From a virus, in the IMG/VR virus record IMGVR_UViG_3300009414_000046, positions 1 to 30,856 of that record: a stretch of 30,856 nt of DNA, one strand, 5' to 3'. Below the pieces are notes generated by a model. That model was given only the letters and a program-made list of their open reading frames with translations, did not search any database and had not been told where the DNA came from. The position numbers and the translations under genes were made by a program. This document shows positions 22,385-30,808 of this stretch, piece by piece (the first letter of the stretch is position 1; the number at the start of each line of letters is the position of its first letter).

Positions 22385-22402
22385 CCACTACATATGTAGC
22401 GG
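22385..22402. promoter_or_regulatory. Palindrome between terminator and next gene
   Basis: CTACATATGTAG at 22388-22399 is a perfect 12-bp palindrome. Allowing one mismatch, CC/GG flanks extend it to 18 bp (22385-22402). It lies 9 bp downstream of the T-run of the terminator and 28 bp before the next ATG. It could be an operator, a processing hairpin, or part of a promoter that restarts transcription. Confidence 0.35.
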
Positions 22403-22410
22403 TCAGGATT

Positions 22411-22439
22411 AAAAAAAGGGGGATAGTCTCCTACCCCCC
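22411..22439 (-). terminator. Intrinsic terminator after the major capsid gene
   Basis: Read on the minus strand, a 9-bp stem (GGGGGGTAG paired with CTATCCCCC, one G-U pair) with a GAGA tetraloop is followed by seven T. It begins 8 bases after the capsid stop codon. This is a textbook rho-independent terminator. It would cap the packaging/head transcript and limit expression of the genes that follow. Confidence 0.88.
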
Positions 22440-22446
22440 GTTAAGC

Positions 22447-23385
22447 TTACGAACTACCCGGTGAACCCCAGATACCTAGCGGATCGGATACCCCGAAGGA
22501 ATATCTTTCTCTTGCTTTATATCTGACATTACCAGTGTCAAAGTCGCCATCCATGTTTGTAGACATGGGTGTCCTGATAAATTGCTTCATGCCATCAGGA
22601 ACATCGGTGACAATAAAGAAGGCATTCGTATCGGTCAGATAATGATTGACCGAATAACCTTCAGGTATCACACCATTGGTCTTGAGAGCATTGACATCAT
22701 TATCAGCAGTGCCGACTCTGTAATCGCTCTTTAAAAGGCGAGTAGCAGTAAATTGAAGATCAGTGGGAACGATCAATTTCTTTGGTCGTGCCGCGATCTT
22801 TAGACCTCTTTCATCAGTCCACTTACTGATCTGAATGACAGCATTCTCTAAGGAAGTCTCATTCAAGTCAGCAGCAGTCGCAGGTCTATTACTGTTTTTA
22901 CCACCACTTACCAATGGATGTCCGTCACCGCCAGTCACACCATCACTTGATGCTGTGAACAAGTTCACTCCATCGCCTGATTGATAACTGTTGGTAAATC
23001 CATTGTTAAGAGGGAAAACCGCCTTTACTTGCTTTGTATATGACATCGCACGAGCAAGTGCTTTGGTATAACGAGCAGAAAGTGAAACATAGAGATTATC
23101 TTCCATTGCTTCTTCTGTAATCGCATATCCCATTGCAATTGTTTCGTGAGTGTAGCGAGCCACAAAAGATTCTTGTGCAGTATCATAAGCGATAGCTGAA
23201 CCTTCATCTTTAACTGGTGCCGCACCGAAACCTGATAACTTGAGTTCTTCCTCGAATGATCTGTCGGAGTTCTCAGATGTATAGATTTCCTGATGTTCGT
23301 TCTCGTAACGAGCATACTCTTCACCAAACAGGGCATTAAGACCCGGTAGGAGTTGATGTAGCTCTTGCGCTCTTGAAATCGCCAT
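22447..23385 (-). CDS. Major capsid protein
   Basis: The 312-aa protein follows the scaffold and head genes and has a good AGGAG site. Typical features are MAISRAQELHQLLPGLNALF and GEEYARYENEHQEIY at the N-terminus, ARYTHETIAMGYAITEEAME, YTKALARAMSYTKQVKA, an insertion loop rich in Gly/Asn, and the end VRYKARERYSFGVSDPLGIW. These match HK97-fold capsid proteins of the Mu gpT-like/marine phage kind. Position, size, strong ribosome site and immediate terminator all fit the most abundant virion protein. Confidence 0.88.
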   Translation of the reverse strand: MAISRAQELHQLLPGLNALFGEEYARYENEHQEIYTSENSDRSFEEELKLSGFGAAPVKDEGSAIAYDTAQESFVARYTHETIAMGYAITEEAMEDNLYVSLSARYTKALARAMSYTKQVKAVFPLNNGFTNSYQSGDGVNLFTASSDGVTGGDGHPLVSGGKNSNRPATAADLNETSLENAVIQISKWTDERGLKIAARPKKLIVPTDLQFTATRLLKSDYRVGTADNDVNALKTNGVIPEGYSVNHYLTDTNAFFIVTDVPDGMKQFIRTPMSTNMDGDFDTGNVRYKARERYSFGVSDPLGIWGSPGSS

Positions 23386-23400
23386 AACTATATTCTCCTA

Positions 23401-24009
23401 TTAGCCTATACCAGTCGCTTGAAGCAACTGATGCCCGCCTGTTCCGAAAGCGGATTGTGAATTGAATACTACTAATACATCCGTGTAAGCATCCCCGATA
23501 GCACTATCTGGACCATCAACAAAGTCAATGATCTTAACAGGTAATGTACTGGTTGTTGCTACAGTAGATATATCAACCGAGTTCTTGCTTCTTCCAATCG
23601 AAGTTGATCCTGCGGTCTGCACGACTGCACAGTTTTTACCAAGATCGTCTTGGTCTGCTGCACCATCGCATTGCATTTGCATGATAACAAAAGGATCAGA
23701 AGCAACATACGCTACAATATCACTCGCAGCAGTTGATGCTGGAAAATATTGATTTGGCGTAAATTGTTTTGTCGTTGGATCAGTGTAAGCGCATCCAAGA
23801 AATACACCTATAGGGGTACAAGCTGTTGTGCCTGTATCTTTAGCTATAGTCGTATTCGGATTGTCATCAGCCCATTTTACAAAGTCACCATAAAATATGG
23901 AAGTACCATAAGCACTCTTGATTTTATAGTGCGTAACTTTGGCATTGTATGCACAAGACACTAATGATCCAACAGGCGTAGCTCCATGAGGAGTTGCACT
24001 TGCCGCCAT
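23401..24009 (-). CDS. Head structural/decoration-type protein, 202 aa
   Basis: It starts MAASATPHGATPVGSLVSCA and is beta-rich with YGDFVKWADDNPNTTIAKDT, GVFLGCAYTDPTTKQFTPNQ and DVLVVFNSQSAFGTGGHQLL. Small proteins of this look lie directly before the capsid gene in many marine phages. AGGAG lies about 7 bases before the ATG. It probably decorates or stabilises the capsid. Confidence 0.75.
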   Translation of the reverse strand: MAASATPHGATPVGSLVSCAYNAKVTHYKIKSAYGTSIFYGDFVKWADDNPNTTIAKDTGTTACTPIGVFLGCAYTDPTTKQFTPNQYFPASTAASDIVAYVASDPFVIMQMQCDGAADQDDLGKNCAVVQTAGSTSIGRSKNSVDISTVATTSTLPVKIIDFVDGPDSAIGDAYTDVLVVFNSQSAFGTGGHQLLQATGIG

Positions 24010-24035
24010 GATTGTCTCCTATAAAAGTTAAATTA

Positions 24036-24054
24036 AGTGACTCTAAGAATCACT
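24036..24054 (-). promoter_or_regulatory. Short hairpin over the stop of the 172-aa gene
   Basis: AGTGACTCTAAGAATCACT forms a stem of five and three base pairs separated by one mismatch. On the minus strand it is followed by the T-rich TTAATTTAACTTTT. It may be a weak terminator or RNA-processing site before the decoration and capsid genes. Evidence is limited to the fold. Confidence 0.3.
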
Positions 24055-24561
24055 CCCAAAAGTTGTCCTAGTCTTGCGTTCAAAGACTTGCTTTGTCGCC
24101 ATCCTAGAATCTTGATCTTTAAAATATGCGTTGTCTACAGATTCCATTTGTGTGTGAGCCATTTTTCTAAAATGCTCATCTCTAGCTTCCGCTCGTTCTT
24201 TTGGCATCTTGCATAACAATTGCCCACCAATCTCTATATTCCCTTGTTCCGCCCATTGTGAATTGTGATCCATCATATGGATATGAAGTTCCGGGTGATC
24301 TTCTAATTTACAAGGCACCCAGCCTTCACGAAGTTTTTGAGAAACATTAGGATTATCTGCTTCACCTAAAAGGCTTGTCCTTATGTATCTAAAAACCCAA
24401 CCATCTATTGGGTCTGGATCGGGTAAAATCGATGGATTGTCCCAACTTTGCTCTCTTTGTTCCACCTTTCGGCTTTCTGAACCCCTTGGGGTACGCTCTT
24501 GGTTTGCAGGTTCTTCTACATCAGAAGTTTCAATATTATTTGTTTGATTAATTTCTGACAT
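24043..24561 (-). CDS. Conserved phage head-region protein, 172 aa
   Basis: The first 45 residues are polar and likely disordered (EINQTNNIETSDVEEPANQE). Then come DPIDGWVFRYIRTSLLGEAD, REGWVPCKLEDHPEL and a helical charged C-terminus (MPKERAEARDEHFRKMAHTQ). From memory this pattern occurs between scaffold and capsid genes in marine phages. An assembly or minor head protein is likely. Confidence 0.7.
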   Translation of the reverse strand: MSEINQTNNIETSDVEEPANQERTPRGSESRKVEQREQSWDNPSILPDPDPIDGWVFRYIRTSLLGEADNPNVSQKLREGWVPCKLEDHPELHIHMMDHNSQWAEQGNIEIGGQLLCKMPKERAEARDEHFRKMAHTQMESVDNAYFKDQDSRMATKQVFERKTRTTFGSDS

Positions 24562-24564
24562 AGC

Positions 24565-25545
24565 TTAACTCTCCCGTAAAAGTTGATTTGCATATGACTC
24601 ATTTGTTATTCCAAGTTTCTTAGCGATTCTCACTTGGCTTTGAGTCAAACGTATTGAGCGAGGTTTTTTACCGCTATTCCTCTGAGCGGGTGCGACAACA
24701 TTTGCCGGTTGTCGTTTAGGTGCTTCTTCTTGAACAATTTCTGTTTCATTGGAAGATTGCACACCAAAAAATTCAGGAAATTGACCTTTCATTGCTGTAT
24801 CAATTTCACTGTAATATTCCTTTGACTGAGTAGCAGGATCAACGCCTTTCGCCTTTAAACTCTGATCCAGATACATGGCATAGGATGTCATCTCCCTATG
24901 CGCTGGATCAGTACCCATGAACCACGGGTTTTTACCTGACCACTCTTGCATCTCAGGGTCAAGTTTAGGTTGAACCGGCTGTTGAGGTGCATTCTTTGCT
25001 ACCTGATTCTGTATCGATTGAGCGTAAGCAGGTGCATTTTGTTCGGCATAGGTCGCTCTGGAAAGTAATTCCTGCGCTTTTGCCATTTCATCTGCATCGC
25101 CTTCATCATAAGCTTTCTTGAATTGAGCCTGTGCATTGTGCTTTGCCCACTGAGCATTATTCATGGCTTGCTTATTCAAGGCATCACCGCCTTGATTGAC
25201 CATTTCCTGCAAGCGTTGATTTTCCTGCATGACTGTTTTTAAATTATTGACAGCCTCTTGGCTTTCCCTATTTGCCGCTTCTTTAGCCCTGCGTTCTTCA
25301 TGGTACTCGTATTTGATCTTATTGATACGATCACCGGCACGTTTGCTATATTCGGATATCTCCTTATCTAGCGTATCATCATCAACATCGTCACTGGCTG
25401 TTTCCTGTTTCTTTGGTCTGCGATCTTCTTCGGGAGTATCATCCACAATCTCAACTTTAAGATCATCGGGTACTACTGAAGTAATATCAGTCTTTACCCC
25501 GAAAAATTTTTCTTCTTCAGTTGCTTTTTCTGTTGCTTCGCTCAT
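24565..25545 (-). CDS. Capsid scaffolding protein
   Basis: The 326-aa protein is acidic at the N-terminus and highly helical. Coiled-coil segments run from about residue 60 to 120 (YSKRAGDRINKIKYEYHEER, VNNLKTVMQENQRLQEMVNQ) and Gln/Ala-rich helices from 125 to 190. A Pro/Gln linker and a basic C-terminus (KKPRSIRLTQSQVRIAKKLG) follow. This build and the place between portal and capsid genes are typical of scaffolds. It overlaps the co-chaperonin gene by 4 bases (ATGA). Confidence 0.8.
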   Translation of the reverse strand: MSEATEKATEEEKFFGVKTDITSVVPDDLKVEIVDDTPEEDRRPKKQETASDDVDDDTLDKEISEYSKRAGDRINKIKYEYHEERRAKEAANRESQEAVNNLKTVMQENQRLQEMVNQGGDALNKQAMNNAQWAKHNAQAQFKKAYDEGDADEMAKAQELLSRATYAEQNAPAYAQSIQNQVAKNAPQQPVQPKLDPEMQEWSGKNPWFMGTDPAHREMTSYAMYLDQSLKAKGVDPATQSKEYYSEIDTAMKGQFPEFFGVQSSNETEIVQEEAPKRQPANVVAPAQRNSGKKPRSIRLTQSQVRIAKKLGITNESYANQLLRES

Positions 25546-25934
25546 GCTCTCACCACTCCTGTCGGGTTTTCGACAACTGCTTCCACAGTGTCATCGTTGA
25601 TTAAGCGAAACTCTTGTCCGTACATCTTTATGCGAGTGCCAGAATAAGCACGAAATAATACCCAATCGCCTTTTTTACACCAAGCTCCACTCGGAAATCT
25701 CTTGGCATCCTTATAGCAATCAGGTCCGAGTTTTAAAACAAATCCGCAAATATTCGCGGTTTCTTCTATCTGTCTTGTTTCCTCGGCTTTTATAATACCG
25801 CCTTCCGTTTTTTCCTTAGACTGTGGCATGACTACCAATATCTTCCATCCTTTCGGATCAGGCATTTGGCTTTTGCCATCTAAATCTATGGGTGGTTTTT
25901 CGGGAGATATTTTTTTTGCTGTGCTTTTATTCAT
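25542..25934 (-). CDS. GroES-like co-chaperonin
   Basis: The 130-aa protein has a Cpn10 fold signature: WKILVVMPQSKEKTEGGIIK with the mobile-loop region around KEKTEGGI, FVLKLGPDCYKDAKRFPSGA, KKGDWVLFRAYSGTRIKMYG and EFRLINDDTVEAVV. It probably caps host GroEL while the capsid protein folds, as phage co-chaperonins T4 gp31 and RB49 CocO do. It carries an N-terminal extension of about 28 residues. Being next to the scaffold and just upstream of the capsid genes supports that role. Confidence 0.85.
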   Translation of the reverse strand: MNKSTAKKISPEKPPIDLDGKSQMPDPKGWKILVVMPQSKEKTEGGIIKAEETRQIEETANICGFVLKLGPDCYKDAKRFPSGAWCKKGDWVLFRAYSGTRIKMYGQEFRLINDDTVEAVVENPTGVVRA

Positions 25935-25943
25935 AGTGTTGCA

Positions 25944-25965
25944 CGACTTTAGGAGTCGAGTTCCT
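25944..25965 (-). promoter_or_regulatory. Hairpin between ribosome site and GroES-like start
   Basis: The only Shine-Dalgarno-like AGGA (25962-25965) is 27 bases before the ATG, too far for normal use. Between them a 5-bp stem, CGACT-N5-AGTCG (25944-25958), would shorten the effective spacing to about 12 bases if folded. Phage messages are known where a hairpin brings the site near the start, such as T4 gene 38. This is suggestive only. Confidence 0.3.
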
Positions 25966-25966
25966 G

Positions 25967-26167
25967 TTATTTAATATGCTTTTCACTCCAGTCCAGCATT
26001 TCTCTTTCCGCGAGTGCCAATCCTTCAATAACACCAGCCATCTTTTGATAATCGCTAAAATCCTTACAGGCACCCGTTGCCATGTGATCAGCGTGTTGAT
26101 TCATCAGCTCCCTTAGACGTTTCTTTAAAAAAGAAGAGAGTGATAGCTGTGTGATATCATTTGTCAT
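25967..26167 (-). CDS. Small helical hypothetical protein, 66 aa
   Basis: It starts MTNDITQLSLSSFLKKRLRE and is helical throughout (LMNQHADHMATGACKDFSDY, VIEGLALAEREMLDWSEKHI). It overlaps the portal gene end by 11 bases and so is probably coupled to it. Similar small proteins follow portal genes in other marine phages. Function unknown. Confidence 0.65.
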   Translation of the reverse strand: MTNDITQLSLSSFLKKRLRELMNQHADHMATGACKDFSDYQKMAGVIEGLALAEREMLDWSEKHIK

Positions 26168-28640
26168 TCTTATTGATATCTTTGGCTATATCGATACCAA
26201 TGTCAAGACCCTTCATATATTCTTCGCGCTCTGCTTTTTTATCTTCTTGTTCGTTTGATAGCAGATCGCTTGCAATTTGCTGTCCTACTTTTAATCCTGC
26301 TATTTCTTCTTGTGACTTAATTCGTTTTTCTTCAAGCTCTTTATTACCACTGGCTTTAGCCGCATCCAGCAATATTTTGGCTTGACCTTCCTGTAATTTG
26401 CGTTGCACTTCCGCTTCCTTGATACCGAGTTCCCTTTCCTTCGCCTGTATCAATGGGTCTTTCATTTGTTCTTGTATACGTTGTTGTTCCGCTTGCGCTT
26501 GCGATGTCATGGTGACCCGCTTCGCTGCTTCGGCAACCAACTCGGAAATCCGTTTCTCAACATCGGCAGGGATAGGCTCGCCTTCTGGCGGTAACTCAAT
26601 ACCCATTTCCTGCTCAACCTGTTTCCTGAACTTCATGGTCAGGTGCTCATTCACATAGGCTGATGCTGCCGCTTGTATTGCTGCTGCATTCGGTGCCTTT
26701 TCAACCAGTTGCATGATTTCAGGATTTTCTTGAGCTGATGCCACTGTCATTATATGTGCTTCGTGATCCTGCTCGATAAATGCCTTAACGGGATTGCCGT
26801 TGATTAAATTCTGTACTGCCGTGACGGGATCGACTGGTTTAATGTCATCCTCAGTCGGAACGATATCTTCCACGTTTCTGATTCCCAATACTTCCAGCAT
26901 CTGCCGATGCAATTCAGGCAGGTTATACATCTGCGGTGCGGTGGTCGCCAATTGCATGGCGGCTTGATACTGCATGATGCGTTGTGCCATTGTTGCAGCA
27001 TTCGGATCGGATACGGGCAAGACATCCACCCTTTCATCAAAATCCTCCGCCTTGATAAATTCTTCTTCATCCATCTCGTAGGGGTAAGCGGGATCGGTAA
27101 AATCGGTAACGATATTGACCAATATATCAAATTCCTTGCGCATGGAAGCATGAAGCCGTGCTTGTACCGCACTCATCACTTTCATGTTTCTTTCCATCAA
27201 TGCCAGCGTTGTGCCGACAGGAGCCTGATTATTCATGTCCGATATCTTCATATCGGAGATACTGGCAAACCTTCTTCCTTCCTCAACAATATTCTGCAAT
27301 AGCTGGTATAGCGTTGCCGATGGTTCCTTGTAAGGCAGGAAGGTAATATTATCCCGAATCGCGCCACCGGGAATATCGACATCCCTGAACTCGCCCGGCA
27401 TGATCGGGGTATCATCGCCCTTAATGCGTAATCCTCTGGCTTTCAAGCCGCCCGGTAAATTGGATAACGTACCTGCATCCACTAACTGCCTTAATAGGCT
27501 GGTGGCTGATTTGGCTAATCCGCCTATCATGTGGATCAATCCAAAGCCGTAAAAACCGATTCCCGGTAAATACTGGTAATGCACAAAATGCATACGCCTT
27601 AATTTTTTCGGGTCATCCTCATACCAATTCCTGCGGATACTCAGGACAATCCCGCTTGGATAGTCCATCGTTACCACATAAGGTACCGCTATTCCCGTTG
27701 CATTCCCTGATTCATCGGTATCTTCAAATCCCTGTAAATCCAGATTTACCTGCATTTCCAGTAATACATGGCGATTATCAAGGTTGTAAGTATCGACATC
27801 GCCCGTCATCTCGTCATATTTTTTGGCGATATCGCTTGAATTTGGTGATGCATCCGGTAATTCGACATCCCTGTAGAAGCCGCTTACCTGCATCTTGCGT
27901 ACATCATTGGAAGATTTCTTCATTATGTGCGTGGCACGTTCACAGGTTTCCAGATCACTTGCTCCGTAATTCACGATAACATCTTCTGCCGGTACAAAAA
28001 TCGAGCAGGGTCTATCCAAATTAGGATCGTAATATACTTTACGGAACGCGGAACCCGCCAACGGAAGGGAAAATAACATCTTTTCCGTTTCGGTTCGGTA
28101 TTCCGTCATCTCGTGGGTCAGCAGGAAGTTGAGATAATCTTGGACACGCTGTGCCTGTTTTGTCTTATCTTCAGTGACCTTGCCGACTATTTTTGTCCTG
28201 ACAGGACCTTGTGCTGGAAACATTTCCGAAATTGCCTGAGATTGAAAACGGATGACCGCTTCACTCATCATCGGGTGAAACACGCCACAGGCTCCAGCCC
28301 ACGGGGTGGTACGATCTTCAAACTTCAATCCGAGCTGATCCAGTCCTTTGGTGTAAGTCTCTTCCCAATCAGTACGGGATTCCTTGTCGCCCGCATACGA
28401 TTCAATCAAATCCATGCCCAATGTATCCAATTCCTGCTCATCGATAAAATTGACCAGATTGGAATCAAATTCAGATTCTTCGGATTGTCCTGCATTCGGG
28501 TCAAAATCAATAATGACACCGCCATCCTCAGTCTCTATCGCCACCGACTCAGGGTTCTCAATGGCAATCGAGAGTTCCTCTTCAGGCTCCTGTTCAATGG
28601 TACCTTCTATCGGGGTAGCAGGTCGTCTTTCTATAGCCAT
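26157..28640 (-). CDS. Portal protein
   Basis: At 827 aa it is long like P22-type portals (725 aa) rather than HK97-type ones. After an acidic first 60 residues it has YAGDKESRTDWEETYTKGLD, GACGVFHPMMSEAVIRFQSQ, AISEMFPAQGPVRTKIVGKV, RKVYYDPNLDRPCSIFVPAE, YEDDPKKLRRMHFVHYQYLP and GFGLIHMIGGLAKSATSLLR, which are portal-core features. Residues about 690-810 are a long Gln/Glu/Lys coiled coil (IQEQMKDPLIQAKERELGIK), suited to a barrel. The dodecameric ring is the DNA gate and binds terminase. It follows terL by one small gene. Confidence 0.9.
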   Translation of the reverse strand: MAIERRPATPIEGTIEQEPEEELSIAIENPESVAIETEDGGVIIDFDPNAGQSEESEFDSNLVNFIDEQELDTLGMDLIESYAGDKESRTDWEETYTKGLDQLGLKFEDRTTPWAGACGVFHPMMSEAVIRFQSQAISEMFPAQGPVRTKIVGKVTEDKTKQAQRVQDYLNFLLTHEMTEYRTETEKMLFSLPLAGSAFRKVYYDPNLDRPCSIFVPAEDVIVNYGASDLETCERATHIMKKSSNDVRKMQVSGFYRDVELPDASPNSSDIAKKYDEMTGDVDTYNLDNRHVLLEMQVNLDLQGFEDTDESGNATGIAVPYVVTMDYPSGIVLSIRRNWYEDDPKKLRRMHFVHYQYLPGIGFYGFGLIHMIGGLAKSATSLLRQLVDAGTLSNLPGGLKARGLRIKGDDTPIMPGEFRDVDIPGGAIRDNITFLPYKEPSATLYQLLQNIVEEGRRFASISDMKISDMNNQAPVGTTLALMERNMKVMSAVQARLHASMRKEFDILVNIVTDFTDPAYPYEMDEEEFIKAEDFDERVDVLPVSDPNAATMAQRIMQYQAAMQLATTAPQMYNLPELHRQMLEVLGIRNVEDIVPTEDDIKPVDPVTAVQNLINGNPVKAFIEQDHEAHIMTVASAQENPEIMQLVEKAPNAAAIQAAASAYVNEHLTMKFRKQVEQEMGIELPPEGEPIPADVEKRISELVAEAAKRVTMTSQAQAEQQRIQEQMKDPLIQAKERELGIKEAEVQRKLQEGQAKILLDAAKASGNKELEEKRIKSQEEIAGLKVGQQIASDLLSNEQEDKKAEREEYMKGLDIGIDIAKDINKNDK

Positions 28641-28660
28641 GATTTCTTCACATAATTCTC

Positions 28661-28870
28661 CTAATGCAATACCCTGTTGTCAGTTTTGTGGATAAAAAGA
28701 TCATCCATGATTTCCTGTAGTTCCTGTTCAAATTCTTTGGTTAACTCGACTTGTAAAATCAATCCGTGAGATTTAGCCAACTCTCTGGCATTCATCCATG
28801 TATCCGCATGGATATTCGGACCTTCGTATTCATCGCCATCTAAAAAAAAAGAAGTTGAAAATATTTTCAT
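28661..28870 (-). CDS. Small hypothetical protein between terL and portal, 69 aa
   Basis: The ATG at 28870 overlaps the terL stop as TGATG; a frame extended one codon would need TTG. The protein starts MKIFSTSFFLDGDEYEGPNI, then has TWMNARELAKSHGLILQVEL and a helical acidic end (EFEQELQEIMDDLFIH). It is soluble and acidic. The position would suit a packaging accessory protein, but no family is recognised. Confidence 0.65.
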   Translation of the reverse strand: MKIFSTSFFLDGDEYEGPNIHADTWMNARELAKSHGLILQVELTKEFEQELQEIMDDLFIHKTDNRVLH

Positions 28871-30378
28871 CAATAATAATTTGCGATTCTATTATGCTCC
28901 AAAGGTTCATCCTCTTCATCGGAATGCAGTGGAACGAACCCGCCTTGCCTGAATCTTAACAGAGCTTGCGTTGTGCTATCAACTAAATCGTCATGTTCCA
29001 TGTTGGGGAATCCTGCAAATTCTTCTATGACTTCTTCCGCCCATCGTGTTGAGGGGTGCCATACCACGCCTGATGCAAATAAATCGGAAACCGCATTCAC
29101 CCTTGAAATCTTATCATTGCCGCGACTCGGTGTGTATTCCTGCACGGGTATCCCCATTTGCCTTAATTCAAAGATAAGGGGGGTACCAGCCGCTTTCGCT
29201 TCGACAATGAATGCATCCGGTTTATACATCTGATATTTATCCATTGCCTTCTTTTTCAACTCTGGAAACTCCAAGCGTTCCTTGTAGGCATCCAGTAAAA
29301 TTAAATTCGGTGCAAGCTTGCCTTCATCGTTCTCACGATAGAATACTCCCCATGTGGTACAGGCGGAGTAGTCGGCTCGCTGTGTTTTCAGGAATGCCGT
29401 ATCCCATGATTGAATAATGAAATCACAATCGGGAGGATTAAGACCTTCCCATTCTTTCCACCATTCGCGTTTGACCAATGCACCTTCTTCCGAAGTCGGG
29501 TCCTGTTGGTACTGAGCCATCCATTTACTGCTCGGTAGTTCCGACCTGAGTGCATTTAATTCATCTATATCCCAAAATTCAGCCCATAACGGATTACCTG
29601 ACGGCATAATTGCAGGTAATTCAATCACTTCCCACTTCTCTGTGCCACCACGTTTGATGCTGGAATCAACCAATTGACCGGTCAGGTCACGATTATGCCA
29701 GCGTGTCATCACGACAACGATGGAACCCTTCGGTTGTAGACGCTGTCTTGGACCAGAGGTGTACCATTCGTAAGTGCGATTGAATATGTTGATATCCGCA
29801 CTGACACCTTCCTGTTCCGAATGCGGGTCATCGATCACCAATAGATCGGCACCTTTACCCGTTACCGCACCGCCAACACCGATAGCAAAATACTCGCCAC
29901 CCTTGTTGGTATTCCAACGACCAGCCGCCTTGCTATCCGCTTGCAGACTGACATCGGGGAAAATACTCTTAAAATCGGTACTGTTGACCAGATTACGCAC
30001 CTTTCTGCCGAATCCCACCGCCAGTTCTGCGGTATGTGCAGTCTGAATGATCTTCTTTTCTGGATATTGACCCAAAAACCATGCAGGTAACAGGTAGGAA
30101 GCAAACTCCGACTTGGTATGTCGTGGCGGCATATTGATAATCAACCGCTTCAGCTTGCCTTGTGCAACCCGTTCAAACGCTTCAGCCATGATGGAGTGGT
30201 GTTTACCTTCAATAAAGGCAGCCCACATCTCTTTTACAAACGGCATAAACCCGTCATGACACTTCTCAGACCTTTCGGCACGTTCAAGGTCACGAAATAA
30301 CTCGACATACTCACGCTGTTCATCAACAGGCAAGCTCTTTATCATATTCAGGGCTTTATTATTCAGAAAATTCACCAT
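28870..30378 (-). CDS. terL: Terminase large subunit
   Basis: The 502-aa packaging motor has an ATPase half with MPPRHTKSEF (residues 83-92, a Walker A variant), a Q-motif-like IIQTAHTAELA, Walker B LLVIDDPH (Asp183/Asp184) and VVVMTRWH. The nuclease half has SWDTAF (Asp326), DAFIVEAKAAG (Glu393) and EHDDLVDSTT (Asp463/464), the RNase H-like metal site. It packages DNA into the prohead through the portal. The start at 30378 has no strong ribosome site; Met12 is an alternative. It is the first gene of the block. Confidence 0.95.
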   Translation of the reverse strand: MVNFLNNKALNMIKSLPVDEQREYVELFRDLERAERSEKCHDGFMPFVKEMWAAFIEGKHHSIMAEAFERVAQGKLKRLIINMPPRHTKSEFASYLLPAWFLGQYPEKKIIQTAHTAELAVGFGRKVRNLVNSTDFKSIFPDVSLQADSKAAGRWNTNKGGEYFAIGVGGAVTGKGADLLVIDDPHSEQEGVSADINIFNRTYEWYTSGPRQRLQPKGSIVVVMTRWHNRDLTGQLVDSSIKRGGTEKWEVIELPAIMPSGNPLWAEFWDIDELNALRSELPSSKWMAQYQQDPTSEEGALVKREWWKEWEGLNPPDCDFIIQSWDTAFLKTQRADYSACTTWGVFYRENDEGKLAPNLILLDAYKERLEFPELKKKAMDKYQMYKPDAFIVEAKAAGTPLIFELRQMGIPVQEYTPSRGNDKISRVNAVSDLFASGVVWHPSTRWAEEVIEEFAGFPNMEHDDLVDSTTQALLRFRQGGFVPLHSDEEDEPLEHNRIANYY

Positions 30379-30434
30379 ATGGTAACCAGATGTTATATAT
30401 ACCTAATAGTGTATATACCATATAACTAAAATAA

Positions 30435-30458
30435 ATTACTTAGTAACCATTACTTAGT
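30435..30458. repeat. Direct repeat ATTACTTAGT, two copies, 14-bp period
   Basis: ATTACTTAGT occurs at 30435-30444 and 30449-30458, separated by AACC. It lies just upstream of the 16-bp palindrome on the plus strand. Iteron-like or protein-binding repeats are possible. Confidence 0.6.
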
Positions 30459-30463
30459 GGAAT

Positions 30464-30497
30464 TAGTAGGTACCTACTATTTATTAGGTAGATACCT
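30464..30497. promoter_or_regulatory. 16-bp perfect palindrome plus related inverted repeat
   Basis: TAGTAGGTACCTACTA (30464-30479) is a perfect palindrome. Seven bases on, AGGTA-ga-TACCT (30486-30497) is a second inverted repeat with the same AGGTA half-site. Two paired sites of one motif, 86 to 119 bp upstream of terL, look like operators for a dimeric DNA-binding protein. Further CCTACCCTT copies lie at 30520-30528 and 30579-30587. Confidence 0.5.
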
Positions 30498-30768
30498 CTG
30501 GCTAGATTATAACAAAATACCTACCCTTCACAGAAAAAGCAATAAATTTTTGAAAAAAATATTGACCCGTCTAGGATTCCTACCCTTTTTCCTGAAAAAA
30601 AATATATTTTGCGCTAAATATGCTTGCATTTTGAAATATAATAGGGGGGGGTATGAAACTAAGTCTATGAATGTGGAGATCACTGTGTGTGTGTGTCGGA
30701 CAAGTACCCTAATCCTAAAAGCGGGGGGTGGGGGTCGCCATAGAAATCCAGTCTTTTTTACCTATGAC

Positions 30769-30808
30769 GTGATAGTCCTACAGTGTCATTTTATCTAGTG
30801 TGATAGTC
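30769..30808. repeat. Direct repeat GTGATAGTC, two copies, 31-bp period
   Basis: GTGATAGTC occurs at 30769-30777 and 30800-30808. Each is preceded by a Thr-like T/A-rich stretch with no other shared sequence. Nine bases twice in this small block is suggestive of binding sites but could be chance. Confidence 0.4.

Noticed and set aside
30457-30798. Plus-strand ORF of 113 codons in the block upstream of terL
   Set aside because: It runs through AT-rich repeats, a G8 run and a TG tract, has a low-complexity product with no recognisable domain, and is on the strand opposite to every supported gene.
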